Origin: Acidobacteriota bacterium
GTDB lineage: Bacteria; Acidobacteriota; Terriglobia; Terriglobales; Acidobacteriaceae
NCBI GenBank assembly: GCA_021779935.1
Contig: JAJXZT010000001.1
Coordinates: 186,001 to 250,000, forward strand
Length of the DNA stretch: 64,000 bases
Direction of reading: 5' to 3'
The translations under genes and the position numbers were made by a program. Shown here piece after piece: positions 1-7,715 of this stretch; the stretch's first letter is position 1; the number at the start of each line of letters is the position of its first letter. A model generated the notes under the pieces. That model saw only the letters and a program-made list of their open reading frames with translations. It made no database searches and was not told where the DNA came from.

Positions 1-2
1 AC

Positions 3-815
3 CTCACTATCCAGCAGGCGCAGACCACGCCCGCTCCCGCGGAGCAGGCCCAGGCTGCTCCACCGCCGGCGCCTGAGCCGCGCCGCGAGACTCGACGCGA
101 CGAACGGCGCGCTGCGCAATCGCGCAGGGACGAAAGAGCGGCAAGGAACCGCGAGACGGCTAATAATATGGCTGCGTCGCAAACGCCGCCACCTCCTCCT
201 GCGCAGCCCGCACAAATGCCCGTTGCCAGAATGCAACCCGCACCGCCGCCAGCGCCAAAGAACGTGACCATTCCTGATGGAACGACGTTGTCGGTCCGTC
301 TGATTGACAGCCTCGATTCCGACTCGGCGCACATCGGCGATAGTTTCCGCGCCACGCTGGATTCGCCCATTGTCGTCAACGGCGAGGAAATTGTGCCGTC
401 GAACTCCGACGTGCAGGGCCGCGTCGTCGACGTGAAGAGTGCCGGACGTTTCGCCGGACAGTCACTATTGACGATTGAACTCACGAAAATCACCGTCCAC
501 GGACGCTCGTATCCCCTCCACACCAATCAATGGTCCAGGGAGGCTTCGTCGCGCGGAAAGAGCACGGCGAAGAAGGTCGGCGCCGGTGCGGTGATTGGCG
601 GCATCATTGGCGCCATCGCCGGCGGCGGCAAGGGAGCGGCCATTGGCGCGACGGTGGGAGCCGGAGCTGGCGGCGGCGTACAGGCGGCAACCCACGGCGA
701 GCAGATCAAGCTTGGCTCTGAGGCTCTGCTCAACTTCCAGATGCAGACGCCGCTCACGGTTGTCGTGCATCCGAACCAGAAGTCCAACGGGAACCATCGC
801 CAGCCGATGGAGTAA
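3..815 (+). CDS. Secreted glycine-zipper protein, 5' partial
   Basis: The frame ending at 815 stays open back to the first bases, so the gene begins before the window; the ATG at 168 is internal and need not be the start. The visible part opens with a Q/A/P-rich then Arg-rich low-complexity segment. A beta-rich domain follows (IPDGTTLSVRLID onward), of a kind common in acidobacterial exported proteins. A small-residue segment, roughly residues 140-175 counted from the ATG at 168, has repeated GxxxG spacing like glycine-zipper membrane-associated motifs. No enzymatic motif is visible. A role in the envelope is inferred only from the zipper and the Pro/Ala linker. The next gene follows on the same strand. 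Confidence 0.7.
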   Translation, partial: LTIQQAQTTPAPAEQAQAAPPPAPEPRRETRRDERRAAQSRRDERAARNRETANNMAASQTPPPPPAQPAQMPVARMQPAPPPAPKNVTIPDGTTLSVRLIDSLDSDSAHIGDSFRATLDSPIVVNGEEIVPSNSDVQGRVVDVKSAGRFAGQSLLTIELTKITVHGRSYPLHTNQWSREASSRGKSTAKKVGAGAVIGGIIGAIAGGGKGAAIGATVGAGAGGGVQAATHGEQIKLGSEALLNFQMQTPLTVVVHPNQKSNGNHRQPME

Positions 816-937
816 TTGGCCGGCAACTCATGCAGGCGCGGGGCCTTCGCTCCGCGCCGTTGTTTTTGCGGAATCAAAACACTCACAGGTGCATGGCACT
901 CCGGTACCCGGGGCTATTGCGGTGTTCACCGGCTATA

Positions 938-1894
938 ATGGCGTCGCTTCTACCTCAACCTGGCGGACACCCTTTGGACCTGTACGGCTTCTTCGCGGCG
1001 GCTGCATTTCTTTTCGGGCTTCTTTTCGGCAGCTTCCTCAACGTGTGCATCTACCGGTTGCCACGCGGCCTGTCGATCGTGAGTCCGCGCTCGGCCTGCC
1101 CGCAGTGCCACGCGCTGATCGCCGCCTATGACAACATTCCCATATTGAGCTGGCTGCTGCTCCGCGGGCACTGCCGCCACTGCAAGGCTCCCATTTCGTC
1201 CCGCTACGCGGCGGTAGAACTGCTCACCGGGGCAATGTTTCTTGCCAGTTATCTTGGCTTCGGAGGTCCAACCCTCGCTTCGCTCAAGGCGATTGTCTTC
1301 TCGTTCCTGGTGATCGGGCTGGTCTTTACCGACGCCGAGACGCATCTCCTTCCGGACGCGCTCACACTGCCAGGAATCGTGCTTGGGCTCGGCTTCAGCA
1401 TATTCGTCCCGCTCGGCAGCATCCTTGAGCAGCACTTCACGTCGAGTTCCGTCCTGGCTGGTGGATTCTCGTGGCAGTTCCTCTCATTCGCCGATTCCCT
1501 TCTCGGAACAGCCATCGGCGCCGGCCTGATCTACGGAGTCGGAGAGGCATACTTCCGGCTGCGCGGCATTGAGGGCATGGGGTTTGGCGATGTCAAACTG
1601 ATGGCGATGGTGGGAGCGTTTCTTGGCGCGGGTCAGAGCCTCTTTGTTCTCTTTGGCGCATCAACCGTCGGGGCCGTCTACGGCATCGCGGTCCTGATGC
1701 AGGTTCGCGGCAAGCGCCTGCGCCGCTACGCTCGTGTGCAACGCCCGGACGCTGCGGCACGTGCATGGCAGTCGGCTTCGCTGGCGATGCAGTACATGGA
1801 AATTCCCTTTGGAGTGTTCCTTGGCGGCATGGCGCTGGTCGCAATGTTTTTTGGTACTTCGGTCCTCCACTGGTACCTGGGGTTGTTCCGCTAG
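938..1894 (+). CDS. pilD: Type IV prepilin peptidase (A24 family)
   Basis: An inner-membrane aspartic protease that cleaves, and usually N-methylates, prepilin-like proteins for type IV pili or type II secretion. The N-terminal cytoplasmic domain has the zinc-type pairs CPQC and CRHC. Two catalytic aspartates are visible, in FTDAETHLLPD and in GFGDVK. About seven hydrophobic segments fit the family, and the length from this start is 318 residues. The start is uncertain. ATG 938 overlaps a perfect TATAAT (934-939), so if that is the -10 box, translation may begin downstream, for example at TTG 974, which would give an N-terminus beginning just before the first membrane helix. An in-frame extension to 830 looks unlike the family. 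No pilin genes are adjacent. Confidence 0.9.
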   Translation: MASLLPQPGGHPLDLYGFFAAAAFLFGLLFGSFLNVCIYRLPRGLSIVSPRSACPQCHALIAAYDNIPILSWLLLRGHCRHCKAPISSRYAAVELLTGAMFLASYLGFGGPTLASLKAIVFSFLVIGLVFTDAETHLLPDALTLPGIVLGLGFSIFVPLGSILEQHFTSSSVLAGGFSWQFLSFADSLLGTAIGAGLIYGVGEAYFRLRGIEGMGFGDVKLMAMVGAFLGAGQSLFVLFGASTVGAVYGIAVLMQVRGKRLRRYARVQRPDAAARAWQSASLAMQYMEIPFGVFLGGMALVAMFFGTSVLHWYLGLFR

Positions 1895-2033
1895 CCATCG
1901 CCCGGCAGTCCAACCACTGACGTTTGAGGTTCCGGGAAGTTCTTCGCTGGGGTAGACCTTCAAACGGAGCTAGAATTGTCGATAGCAAGAGGTGACGTTC
2001 GCGAGACACCGTCATGGGACTTGGGAGGTGTGT

Positions 2034-2555
2034 ATGAAGAGCGGAATTCGAATCCTGGCTATCCTCGTGGCGCTCGCCGCGGCGGCCTGTGCGCAGACGC
2101 CGTCGATTGCAGATCTCGCACGTCAGCAGCGCGCCAAACCCAAGCCAAAGAACGTGAAAGTGTGGACCAACGCGGATTTCCCCGACACTTCCCCAGCGAA
2201 AAAGGCGGAAACGGAAAAGCCGGGGGAGGCAGCCAAGACGCCGGAAGAGAAAAAGGACGCCGCCGCGGAAAAGGAAAAAGCGCTCGCCGAATTGCAGAAG
2301 CACATCACCGATCAGCAGGCGGAAATTGCCAAGTTGGAGAAAGAGATATCCACCCTGGAAACGCAGCAACAGGATCGCGCTACCGCCTACTACGCCGACG
2401 TGGGAACTCGCCTGAGAGACAACACGAAGTGGATGGAAGCCCAGCAGAAGAACGATAAGGAATTGGCGGACAAGAAAAAGGCGCTGGCCGACGCCCAAAA
2501 TAAACTCTCCGACATGCAGGAGCAGGCTCGCAAGGCGGGCATACGAACCCCTTGA
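2034..2555 (+). CDS. Secreted coiled-coil protein of unknown function
   Basis: ATG 2034 is preceded by a good ribosome-binding site (GGGAGGTG). It opens a signal peptide (MKSGIRILAILVALAAAACA) with likely cleavage before QTPS; a lipobox reading around the Cys is possible but weak. The mature protein, about 150 residues, is rich in Lys, Glu, Ala and Gln. A Pro/Lys segment is followed by a long heptad-like coiled coil (residues ~75-165, LQKHITDQQAEIAKLEKEI). No catalytic motif is seen. Periplasmic coiled-coil proteins of this type often bridge membranes or bind peptidoglycan, but nothing here proves that. Confidence 0.7.
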   Translation: MKSGIRILAILVALAAAACAQTPSIADLARQQRAKPKPKNVKVWTNADFPDTSPAKKAETEKPGEAAKTPEEKKDAAAEKEKALAELQKHITDQQAEIAKLEKEISTLETQQQDRATAYYADVGTRLRDNTKWMEAQQKNDKELADKKKALADAQNKLSDMQEQARKAGIRTP

Positions 2556-2580
2556 AGCTACCCCGCTTCATTTACATATA

Positions 2581-3105
2581 TCAATTATTGTCTACTTGCG
2601 CCGAGGGCGTATTTCGCCGCTCGCGTATCTGCCGGACGTGATGGCGCGCGTGAACGAAGTGGAATTTCCTCCACTGCGCGGCGGTCATCGGCCCCAGGAT
2701 CGGATGCGTTGCAACTAATCCGCTCCCCCAGTGGGCTTCGGTATCCGCAAGCGCCTTGTCCATGCGAGTAAGGGCCTCGCGTAATTTTGCCAGCGCCGTC
2801 GGGCCATCGAGTCCGGTGGGACGTGTAGCTTCGGGTGCGCTATATCCGCTGGGCAAATGCCCAAGAGTCACCACCACGAACACTGCCATCCGGTCTTTGA
2901 GGCTGCGTAAACGAAGCGCAGGCGACGCACCGCTCGCCAACTGAAGCTCCAGCATTTTCGCGGTTGAGCCGAATGTGCGACCGAGATGCTCCAGGATTTG
3001 CGCCGTGTTCCATTTCCCTTCCGGGCATCGGAGAAAATCTTCCGGGCGCATGCCTTCCACCGCCATGTCTATCTCCTGCCTGGCATTGGCAATCCACGGC
3101 TCCAT
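2581..3105 (-). CDS. DinB-like protein (DUF1569 type)
   Basis: A 174-residue four-helix-bundle protein of the DinB/YfiT superfamily. The start at 3105 is chosen because AACGGAGG lies a few bases upstream. The in-frame extension to 3366 runs into the divergent neighbour and has no domain character. The C-terminal signature WRKFHFVHARHHVRQI matches the DUF1569 pattern (Phe-His...His-His...Gln), whose histidines usually bind a metal; an N-terminal His (ILEHLGRTFG) could be the third ligand. The biochemical role is unknown, and related proteins include thiol transferases. It is divergent from the lipoprotein gene at 3179, with 73 bases between the starts. Confidence 0.75.
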   Translation of the reverse strand: MEPWIANARQEIDMAVEGMRPEDFLRCPEGKWNTAQILEHLGRTFGSTAKMLELQLASGASPALRLRSLKDRMAVFVVVTLGHLPSGYSAPEATRPTGLDGPTALAKLREALTRMDKALADTEAHWGSGLVATHPILGPMTAAQWRKFHFVHARHHVRQIRERRNTPSAQVDNN

Positions 3106-3178
3106 TCGTATATCCTCCGTTGTGGATGGTAGTATCCGCAAGATTGGATGACTCAAAATCTTCCGACGGTGTAAAACG

Positions 3179-3805
3179 ATGAAGAGACTAACGACTGTAC
3201 TTCTAGCCACAGTGGCGCTGCTATTCGTTGCGTCGTGCAACTCTACCCCAAGTTCGCCGCAGGGAGCAAAGTCCGCCGCTACCGCGCAGAAAACCGAATA
3301 CCTGACTGGCCGCGGAGCCTTCCAGCAGCTCTTTGTCGCCGCACGGGCCTTCTCTCCTGACGTCAAACCCTACCGCCTGGTTTCGAACTACACCAAGGAC
3401 GCGCCGGTGAACGAAGGAAAAGCTGCTCTGTGGCGGCTGGAAGTAGCGTCCGCTGCGCGGCGCGCCGTCAAGGCTTTCTCGTGGTCGGGAATCGCAGGCT
3501 CCTCGGATCGCGGCATCTCGCACGGCACGGAAGACACGTATAACCCATCCAACACATCGACCCAGGTCTTCGAGCTCCCCTTCCTCAAGATCGACTCGGA
3601 CCAGGCGTTCGATGTGGCGGAAAAGCATGGCGGCGCGGAACTCATGAAGAAAGACCCCGGGCAGCCGGTAACCTTCTCGCTGACGTTTAACTCGCGCAAG
3701 AGCCAGCTTGTCTGGTCGGTCATGTACGGCAGCATGCCGAGCGACGCCAAGCTGACCGTCTACGTTGATGCCACCACCGGAGACTTCCTCCGCTCCGAAG
3801 GCTGA
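3179..3805 (+). CDS. Predicted lipoprotein
   Basis: A 208-residue protein with a clear lipoprotein signal: Lys-Arg, a hydrophobic stretch, then the lipobox FVASC, giving lipid attachment at about Cys20. A Ser/Pro/Ala linker follows. The mature domain ends with a strand-turn segment (LTVYVDATTGDFLRSE) resembling the end of PepSY-type modules, but I cannot assign a family. A strong terminator follows at 3823-3850. Confidence 0.65.
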   Translation: MKRLTTVLLATVALLFVASCNSTPSSPQGAKSAATAQKTEYLTGRGAFQQLFVAARAFSPDVKPYRLVSNYTKDAPVNEGKAALWRLEVASAARRAVKAFSWSGIAGSSDRGISHGTEDTYNPSNTSTQVFELPFLKIDSDQAFDVAEKHGGAELMKKDPGQPVTFSLTFNSRKSQLVWSVMYGSMPSDAKLTVYVDATTGDFLRSEG

Positions 3806-3822
3806 TCTTCCTTCAAGACGAC

Positions 3823-3850
3823 AAAACCCGCGCCTCTTCGCGCGGGTTTT
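3823..3850. terminator. Bidirectional intrinsic terminator
   Basis: A perfect 11-bp stem (AAAACCCGCGC with GCGCGGGTTTT) and a 6-base loop, with T-rich tracts on both sides. It lies between the convergent genes ending at 3805 (+) and 3873 (-), so it can serve both. Confidence 0.9.
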
Positions 3851-3872
3851 TCTCTGTTGTTGTGTTTCGAAT

Positions 3873-4406
3873 TTACTTCCGCTTTTTCGCTTCCTTGTCT
3901 TCGCGCCTTACCTGCTCCGCTTGTTCCTTGGGGAGCCGTTCCAGCGCCTTCTTGCAATCCGCCGCCTTGTCGCCTTCGGGCAGAATCTTTAAATACTCCT
4001 CGTAGTTGGTGCGGGCCTCGTCGAGGTCTCCTTTTTTTTCCAGTGCCAGCGCGAGCTTGAAAGTCGCAAAGGCGTCTTTCGGCTTCCATCGGAGTGCCGA
4101 GCGATAGCGGCTTACAGCGGCCTTGTAATTCTTGTCGTTGAAATAATAGTCTCCTACTTCCACGTCCTTCGCGGCGCGGTGCGGATCGTAGGTATACATC
4201 TCCAGCACTTCGTCGGCGACACCGCTGTTCGGATGCTCTTTTGCATCGCCCCTCGGCGGGGCCAGATTGATCCTCGTCGAATTACTGGAACTCACACCGT
4301 CATCCGACGAACGCGGAGGAGGAGGATTGTCGCGAGGCTGCTGAGACTGGGCCACAGCACTGCCCATCAACACCGAGGCCAGCAGGCAGGAAAACAGGAT
4401 TCTCAT
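3873..4406 (-). CDS. Exported TPR-repeat protein
   Basis: A 177-residue protein with a signal peptide (MRILFSCLLASVLMGSAVAQ) cleaved at an AQ junction. A Pro/Asp/Ser linker is followed by two to three tetratricopeptide repeats, about residues 80-150 (GDYYFNDKNYKAAVSRYRSA; ALEKKGDLDEARTNYEEYLK). The C-terminus is very basic and charged (EDKEAKKRK). TPRs mediate protein contacts, and the partner is unknown. It lies 46 bases downstream of the small gene at 4453-4722 on the same strand and is probably co-transcribed with it. Confidence 0.75.
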   Translation of the reverse strand: MRILFSCLLASVLMGSAVAQSQQPRDNPPPPRSSDDGVSSSNSTRINLAPPRGDAKEHPNSGVADEVLEMYTYDPHRAAKDVEVGDYYFNDKNYKAAVSRYRSALRWKPKDAFATFKLALALEKKGDLDEARTNYEEYLKILPEGDKAADCKKALERLPKEQAEQVRREDKEAKKRK

Positions 4407-4452
4407 GGGGATATTTTACTCTTGAACGGGCACTCGCGGGGGCAGCCGCTGC

Positions 4453-4722
4453 TCAGCGCTGGATGCTGAGTGCGTCTTCCACGCAGCCGTCGCGAGCCGC
4501 TTCCACAACCCAGCGATGCTGCGCCTTCAGCAGGTCCTGAATATGCTGCTCCGAATAGTCGGGCTGCGCCATACTCGCGGAATAGGATACCGCCCGCTTT
4601 CCGATGCAGCGTCCCTGCACAAAGACCATGGTCTGAAGGACAAGTTCGGCGCCACGTGCCTCGCTCTGCACGTGGTAGACAACATTTCCGAACTTCACAT
4701 CCGTGTTATAGCCAAAGATCAT
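4453..4722 (-). CDS. Small conserved hypothetical protein
   Basis: An 89-residue cytosolic protein with no signal peptide. The N-terminal segment MIFGYNTDVKFGNVVYHVQS resembles short conserved proteins I associate with acidobacteria, in which a beta-sheet half (VYHVQSEARG...LQTMVFVQGR) is followed by a helical half. The function is unknown. It is upstream of the TPR gene on the same strand. Confidence 0.6.
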   Translation of the reverse strand: MIFGYNTDVKFGNVVYHVQSEARGAELVLQTMVFVQGRCIGKRAVSYSASMAQPDYSEQHIQDLLKAQHRWVVEAARDGCVEDALSIQR

Positions 4723-5000
4723 CAGATCGCCGTGTCCGGAATCATGCTTTCGCCAGCCGCCAAACTCGCACCCCGGACAGCGCAGAGGCGATGAGGCATT
4801 CTCAGTTACTTTTCGCTTTCATGCAACTATATAGAAAGGGGCAAAAACTGGATTCTTCCCGTTAGTTTCTTGGCTTGGCATGTTTTCTTCCAAAAACTTT
4901 CGCTATCGGGAGTTACGCGTGCTTGACGGCAGACGCTCACGAAATCTAAACTCGAATGTTCACGCATTAACCTCCGCGCATTCATGTTGGTACGCACTTT

Positions 5001-5393
5001 ATGGCAGAGAATTATTTCGCCCGTTATTTGCCCCTGCTGATCCACTTCGTGGTAGTGGCCGGCATTGCTGCCGCTATCGTGGTGCTTTCGACATTGGTCG
5101 GACACCATAAGAAGAACGCCGCCAAGATGTCGCCGTATGAGTGCGGCATGCAGCCCATCGGAGACATCAAGGGCCGGTTCTCGGTCAAGTTCTACCTAGT
5201 TGCCATGCTGTTCATCCTGTTCGACGTGGAAGCCGTGTTCATGTATCCCTGGGCTATCCTCCTGAAAGAACTGAAGATGTTCGGGTTCTGGGAGATGCTG
5301 GTATACATCGGTATCGTCCTCGTCGGTTTCTTCTACGTCTGGAAGAAGGGCGTCCTCGATTGGAACAAGCCCACCCGCAACGAGGTGATCTAA
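5001..5393 (+). CDS. nuoA: NADH-quinone oxidoreductase subunit A
   Basis: Membrane subunit of complex I at the junction of the peripheral and membrane arms. At 130 residues with three membrane helices, it has the typical loop YECGMQPIGDIKGRFSVKFY and the acidic segment ILFDVEAVFMYPWA. First gene of the nuo operon; only 3 bases separate it from nuoC, so the nuoB usually found here is absent. I see no clear promoter in the 280 bases upstream. Confidence 0.97.
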   Translation: MAENYFARYLPLLIHFVVVAGIAAAIVVLSTLVGHHKKNAAKMSPYECGMQPIGDIKGRFSVKFYLVAMLFILFDVEAVFMYPWAILLKELKMFGFWEMLVYIGIVLVGFFYVWKKGVLDWNKPTRNEVI

Positions 5394-5396
5394 CCC

Positions 5397-5894
5397 ATGC
5401 CACTCGAACCCGCCGTCAACGATATCGAACAGTTAAAGGACAAACCGGCCCTGGCGCTGCTTCTGGAGTGGCGTCCAGAGGCCATTGAGCGCGCCAAATG
5501 GGACCGCAACGAGCTTACGATCTGGGTCGACCGTCACTCGCTTCGGGAAGCCTGCATCGCCCTTCGCGATGGCGCCTCCACCCGATTCAATTTCCTGGCA
5601 GACATCACCTGCGTGGACTGGTTCCCCTCCGAACCCCGTTTCGAGGTCGTCTATTCCCTGTTGTCCCACTCACGCAAGGAGCGCATCCGCCTCAAGGTTC
5701 GCCTTCCCGGCGAGGACCCTAACGTGGAATCGCTGACCGCACAATGGCCGGGAGCAGACCCCTTCGAGCGCGAAGTATTCGACCTGTTTGGCGTCCGCTT
5801 CCAGGGACACCCCAATCTCCGCCGCATCATGATGCCGGACGACTGGGAAGGTCATCCGCTGCGCAAAGATTATCCGGTTGAGGGCTATCGCTAA
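5397..5894 (+). CDS. nuoC: NADH-quinone oxidoreductase subunit C
   Basis: A 165-residue peripheral-arm subunit (30-kDa family) that packs on NuoD near the quinone site. The signature ERE-VFDLFGVRFQGHPNLRRI and the closing DWEGHPLRKDYP are intact. It is a stand-alone NuoC, not the NuoCD fusion of enterobacteria. Its TAA overlaps the nuoD ATG by one base (TAATG), indicating translational coupling. Confidence 0.97.
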   Translation: MPLEPAVNDIEQLKDKPALALLLEWRPEAIERAKWDRNELTIWVDRHSLREACIALRDGASTRFNFLADITCVDWFPSEPRFEVVYSLLSHSRKERIRLKVRLPGEDPNVESLTAQWPGADPFEREVFDLFGVRFQGHPNLRRIMMPDDWEGHPLRKDYPVEGYR

Positions 5895-7105
5895 TGTCGT
5901 TACCTTTCAGCGCAAACCCGGTTGTCGAACAGCTTGGCGATGACAGGACCATGGTCCTTAACATGGGACCGCAGCACCCGTCCACCCACGGCGTGCTCCG
6001 CCTCCTGTTGGAGATTGACGGTGAGACAATCGTCCGCATCCGCCCCGATATTGGTTACCTGCACACGGGAATCGAAAAGACCTGCGAAGCCAAGTTCTAT
6101 CAACAGGTAGTGCCGCTTACCGACCGCGTCGATTATCTGTGCCCCATGACCAACAACCTTGCGTACGTGTTGGCCGTGGAGAAGCTGCTGGGACTTGAGA
6201 TCCCGCAGCGCGCCCAGTGGATTCGCGTCATGCTCAATGAAATGACGCGCATCAACTCGCACCTGGTCTGGCTTGGCACGCACGCCATGGACATCGGCGC
6301 CATGACCGTCTTCCTCTACTGCTTCCGCGAGCGTGAGGAACTGCTGAAGATGTTCGAGATGGTCAGCGGCCAGCGCATGATGACCTCCTACTTCCGTATT
6401 GGCGGTCTCGCACTTGATGTTCCTCTCGGCTTCTTCGATCGCGTCAGCAAATTCGCGGACACCTTTGAAGAAAAAGTCGACGAGTACGAGAACCTGCTGA
6501 CCGCAAATCCGATCTGGAAAGACCGCACCATCGGCGTCGCCAAGATTACCTACGATGATGCGATCTCGCTCATGCTCAGCGGGCCAACGGCACGCGGCAG
6601 CGGAGTCGATTGGGATTTGCGCCGCGACATGCCTTACTCGGGCTATGAGAACTTCAAGTTCAGCGTGCCGGTGGCGTCCGAAGGCGATGTCTATGCCCGG
6701 TACCGCATTCGCGTGCAGGAGTTGCGCGAGTCGATCGGCATCGTCAAGCAAGCCCTGGCTGGAATGCCGGAAGGCCCCGTCAAGGCCGATGCGCCCAAGG
6801 TTGTGCTTCCCGACCGCGAGAAGATGAAGACCCAGATGGAGTCGCTCATCTATCACTTCAAGATCGTGAGCGAAGGCTTCACCGTTCCGGAAGGCGAGGT
6901 CTATCACGCGGTGGAGTCTCCGCGTGGCGAGATGGGCTACTACGTGACCAGCGATGGCACGGCCAAGCCGTACCGCGTGCACATGCGCAGCGCATCGTTT
7001 GCAAACCTCAGTTCCGTTCCGGCAATGTGCGAGCATCAGTTGATTGCGGACGTGGTCGCGGCGGTTGGCAGCATCGATATCATTTTGGGAGATGTGGATA
7101 GATAG
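5894..7105 (+). CDS. nuoD: NADH-quinone oxidoreductase subunit D
   Basis: A 403-residue 49-kDa-type subunit that forms most of the quinone-binding pocket together with NuoB. Typical motifs are MGPQHPSTHGVLRL near the N-terminus, the IEKTCE segment, and the C-terminal DIILGDVDR. The HPSTHG histidine loop that contacts quinone is present. The TAG stop is also the first three bases of a heptamer repeat array (7103-7207) separating nuoD from nuoE. Confidence 0.97.
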   Translation: MSLPFSANPVVEQLGDDRTMVLNMGPQHPSTHGVLRLLLEIDGETIVRIRPDIGYLHTGIEKTCEAKFYQQVVPLTDRVDYLCPMTNNLAYVLAVEKLLGLEIPQRAQWIRVMLNEMTRINSHLVWLGTHAMDIGAMTVFLYCFREREELLKMFEMVSGQRMMTSYFRIGGLALDVPLGFFDRVSKFADTFEEKVDEYENLLTANPIWKDRTIGVAKITYDDAISLMLSGPTARGSGVDWDLRRDMPYSGYENFKFSVPVASEGDVYARYRIRVQELRESIGIVKQALAGMPEGPVKADAPKVVLPDREKMKTQMESLIYHFKIVSEGFTVPEGEVYHAVESPRGEMGYYVTSDGTAKPYRVHMRSASFANLSSVPAMCEHQLIADVVAAVGSIDIILGDVDR

Positions 7106-7207
7106 GCGTTAGGTACCAGGTATTAGGCGCTAGGTCTTCGATTCATGATCCATAGGGCGACCTGCTCTCTAGTACCAAATATCTAGTACCTAGCACCCAG
7201 TACCTAC
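7103..7207. repeat. Heptanucleotide array, 15 units, inverted halves
   Basis: 105 bases that read as exactly fifteen 7-base units. The left part has direct units such as TAGGCGT, TAGGTAC, CAGGTAT. The right part carries the reverse complement form, units such as TACCTAG and CACCCAG. A less ordered centre (~7138-7165) separates them, so the two halves can fold back on each other. The phase is kept throughout, the first unit includes the nuoD stop codon, and the array ends two bases before the nuoE ATG. No gene is present in it. Related arrays occur elsewhere in the window. Confidence 0.8.
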
Positions 7208-7209
7208 TT

Positions 7210-7695
7210 ATGAACTTTTCTGACCAACTGGAAGCTCGCTTTGCCGACATGCTCGGGCATTACCCGACGAAGCGCTCCGTCCTGGTGCCGTTTCTGCTGT
7301 ACACCCAGGACGAACTCGGCTACTTGACTGACGAGGCCATCGAAGAAATTGCGCAGCGCCTCGACTTGACGGCGCTCGAAGTGCGCAACGTCATCAGCTA
7401 CTACTCGATGCTTCGCACCAGGCCCGCCGGCAAGTACAACGTGCAGGTTTGCACCAACATCTGTTGCCTGCTTCGCGGCGGCGAAGAAATTCTCGAACAC
7501 GCTCGCAAGAAGCTCGGTGTTGCCGTCAACAAGGGCATCTCGGAAGATGGCGTCTTCTCTGTCGAAGAGGTTGAGTGCATCGGCGCATGCAGTTGGGCTC
7601 CAGCCATGCAGGTCAACTACGACTTCCATGAGAATCTCACCGAAGCGAAGGTCGACGAGATTCTTGAGTCGTATCGCAAAAAAGCACAGCAGTAA
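7210..7695 (+). CDS. nuoE: NADH-quinone oxidoreductase subunit E
   Basis: A 161-residue 24-kDa-type subunit with a thioredoxin-like fold carrying the [2Fe-2S] cluster N1a. Cluster ligands are visible as Cys81 and Cys86 (VCTNICCLL) and Cys123/Cys127 (VECIGACSWAP). The N-terminal helical part (LVPFLLYTQDELGYLT) is typical. It follows the heptamer array and is 20 bases upstream of nuoF, with which it forms the NADH module. Confidence 0.96.
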   Translation: MNFSDQLEARFADMLGHYPTKRSVLVPFLLYTQDELGYLTDEAIEEIAQRLDLTALEVRNVISYYSMLRTRPAGKYNVQVCTNICCLLRGGEEILEHARKKLGVAVNKGISEDGVFSVEEVECIGACSWAPAMQVNYDFHENLTEAKVDEILESYRKKAQQ

Positions 7696-7715
7696 ATCGA
7701 AGATCCGGAAATCCA

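Noticed and set aside
5900-7036. A 378-codon minus-strand frame over nuoD
   Set aside because: Shadow of nuoD; no recognisable family.
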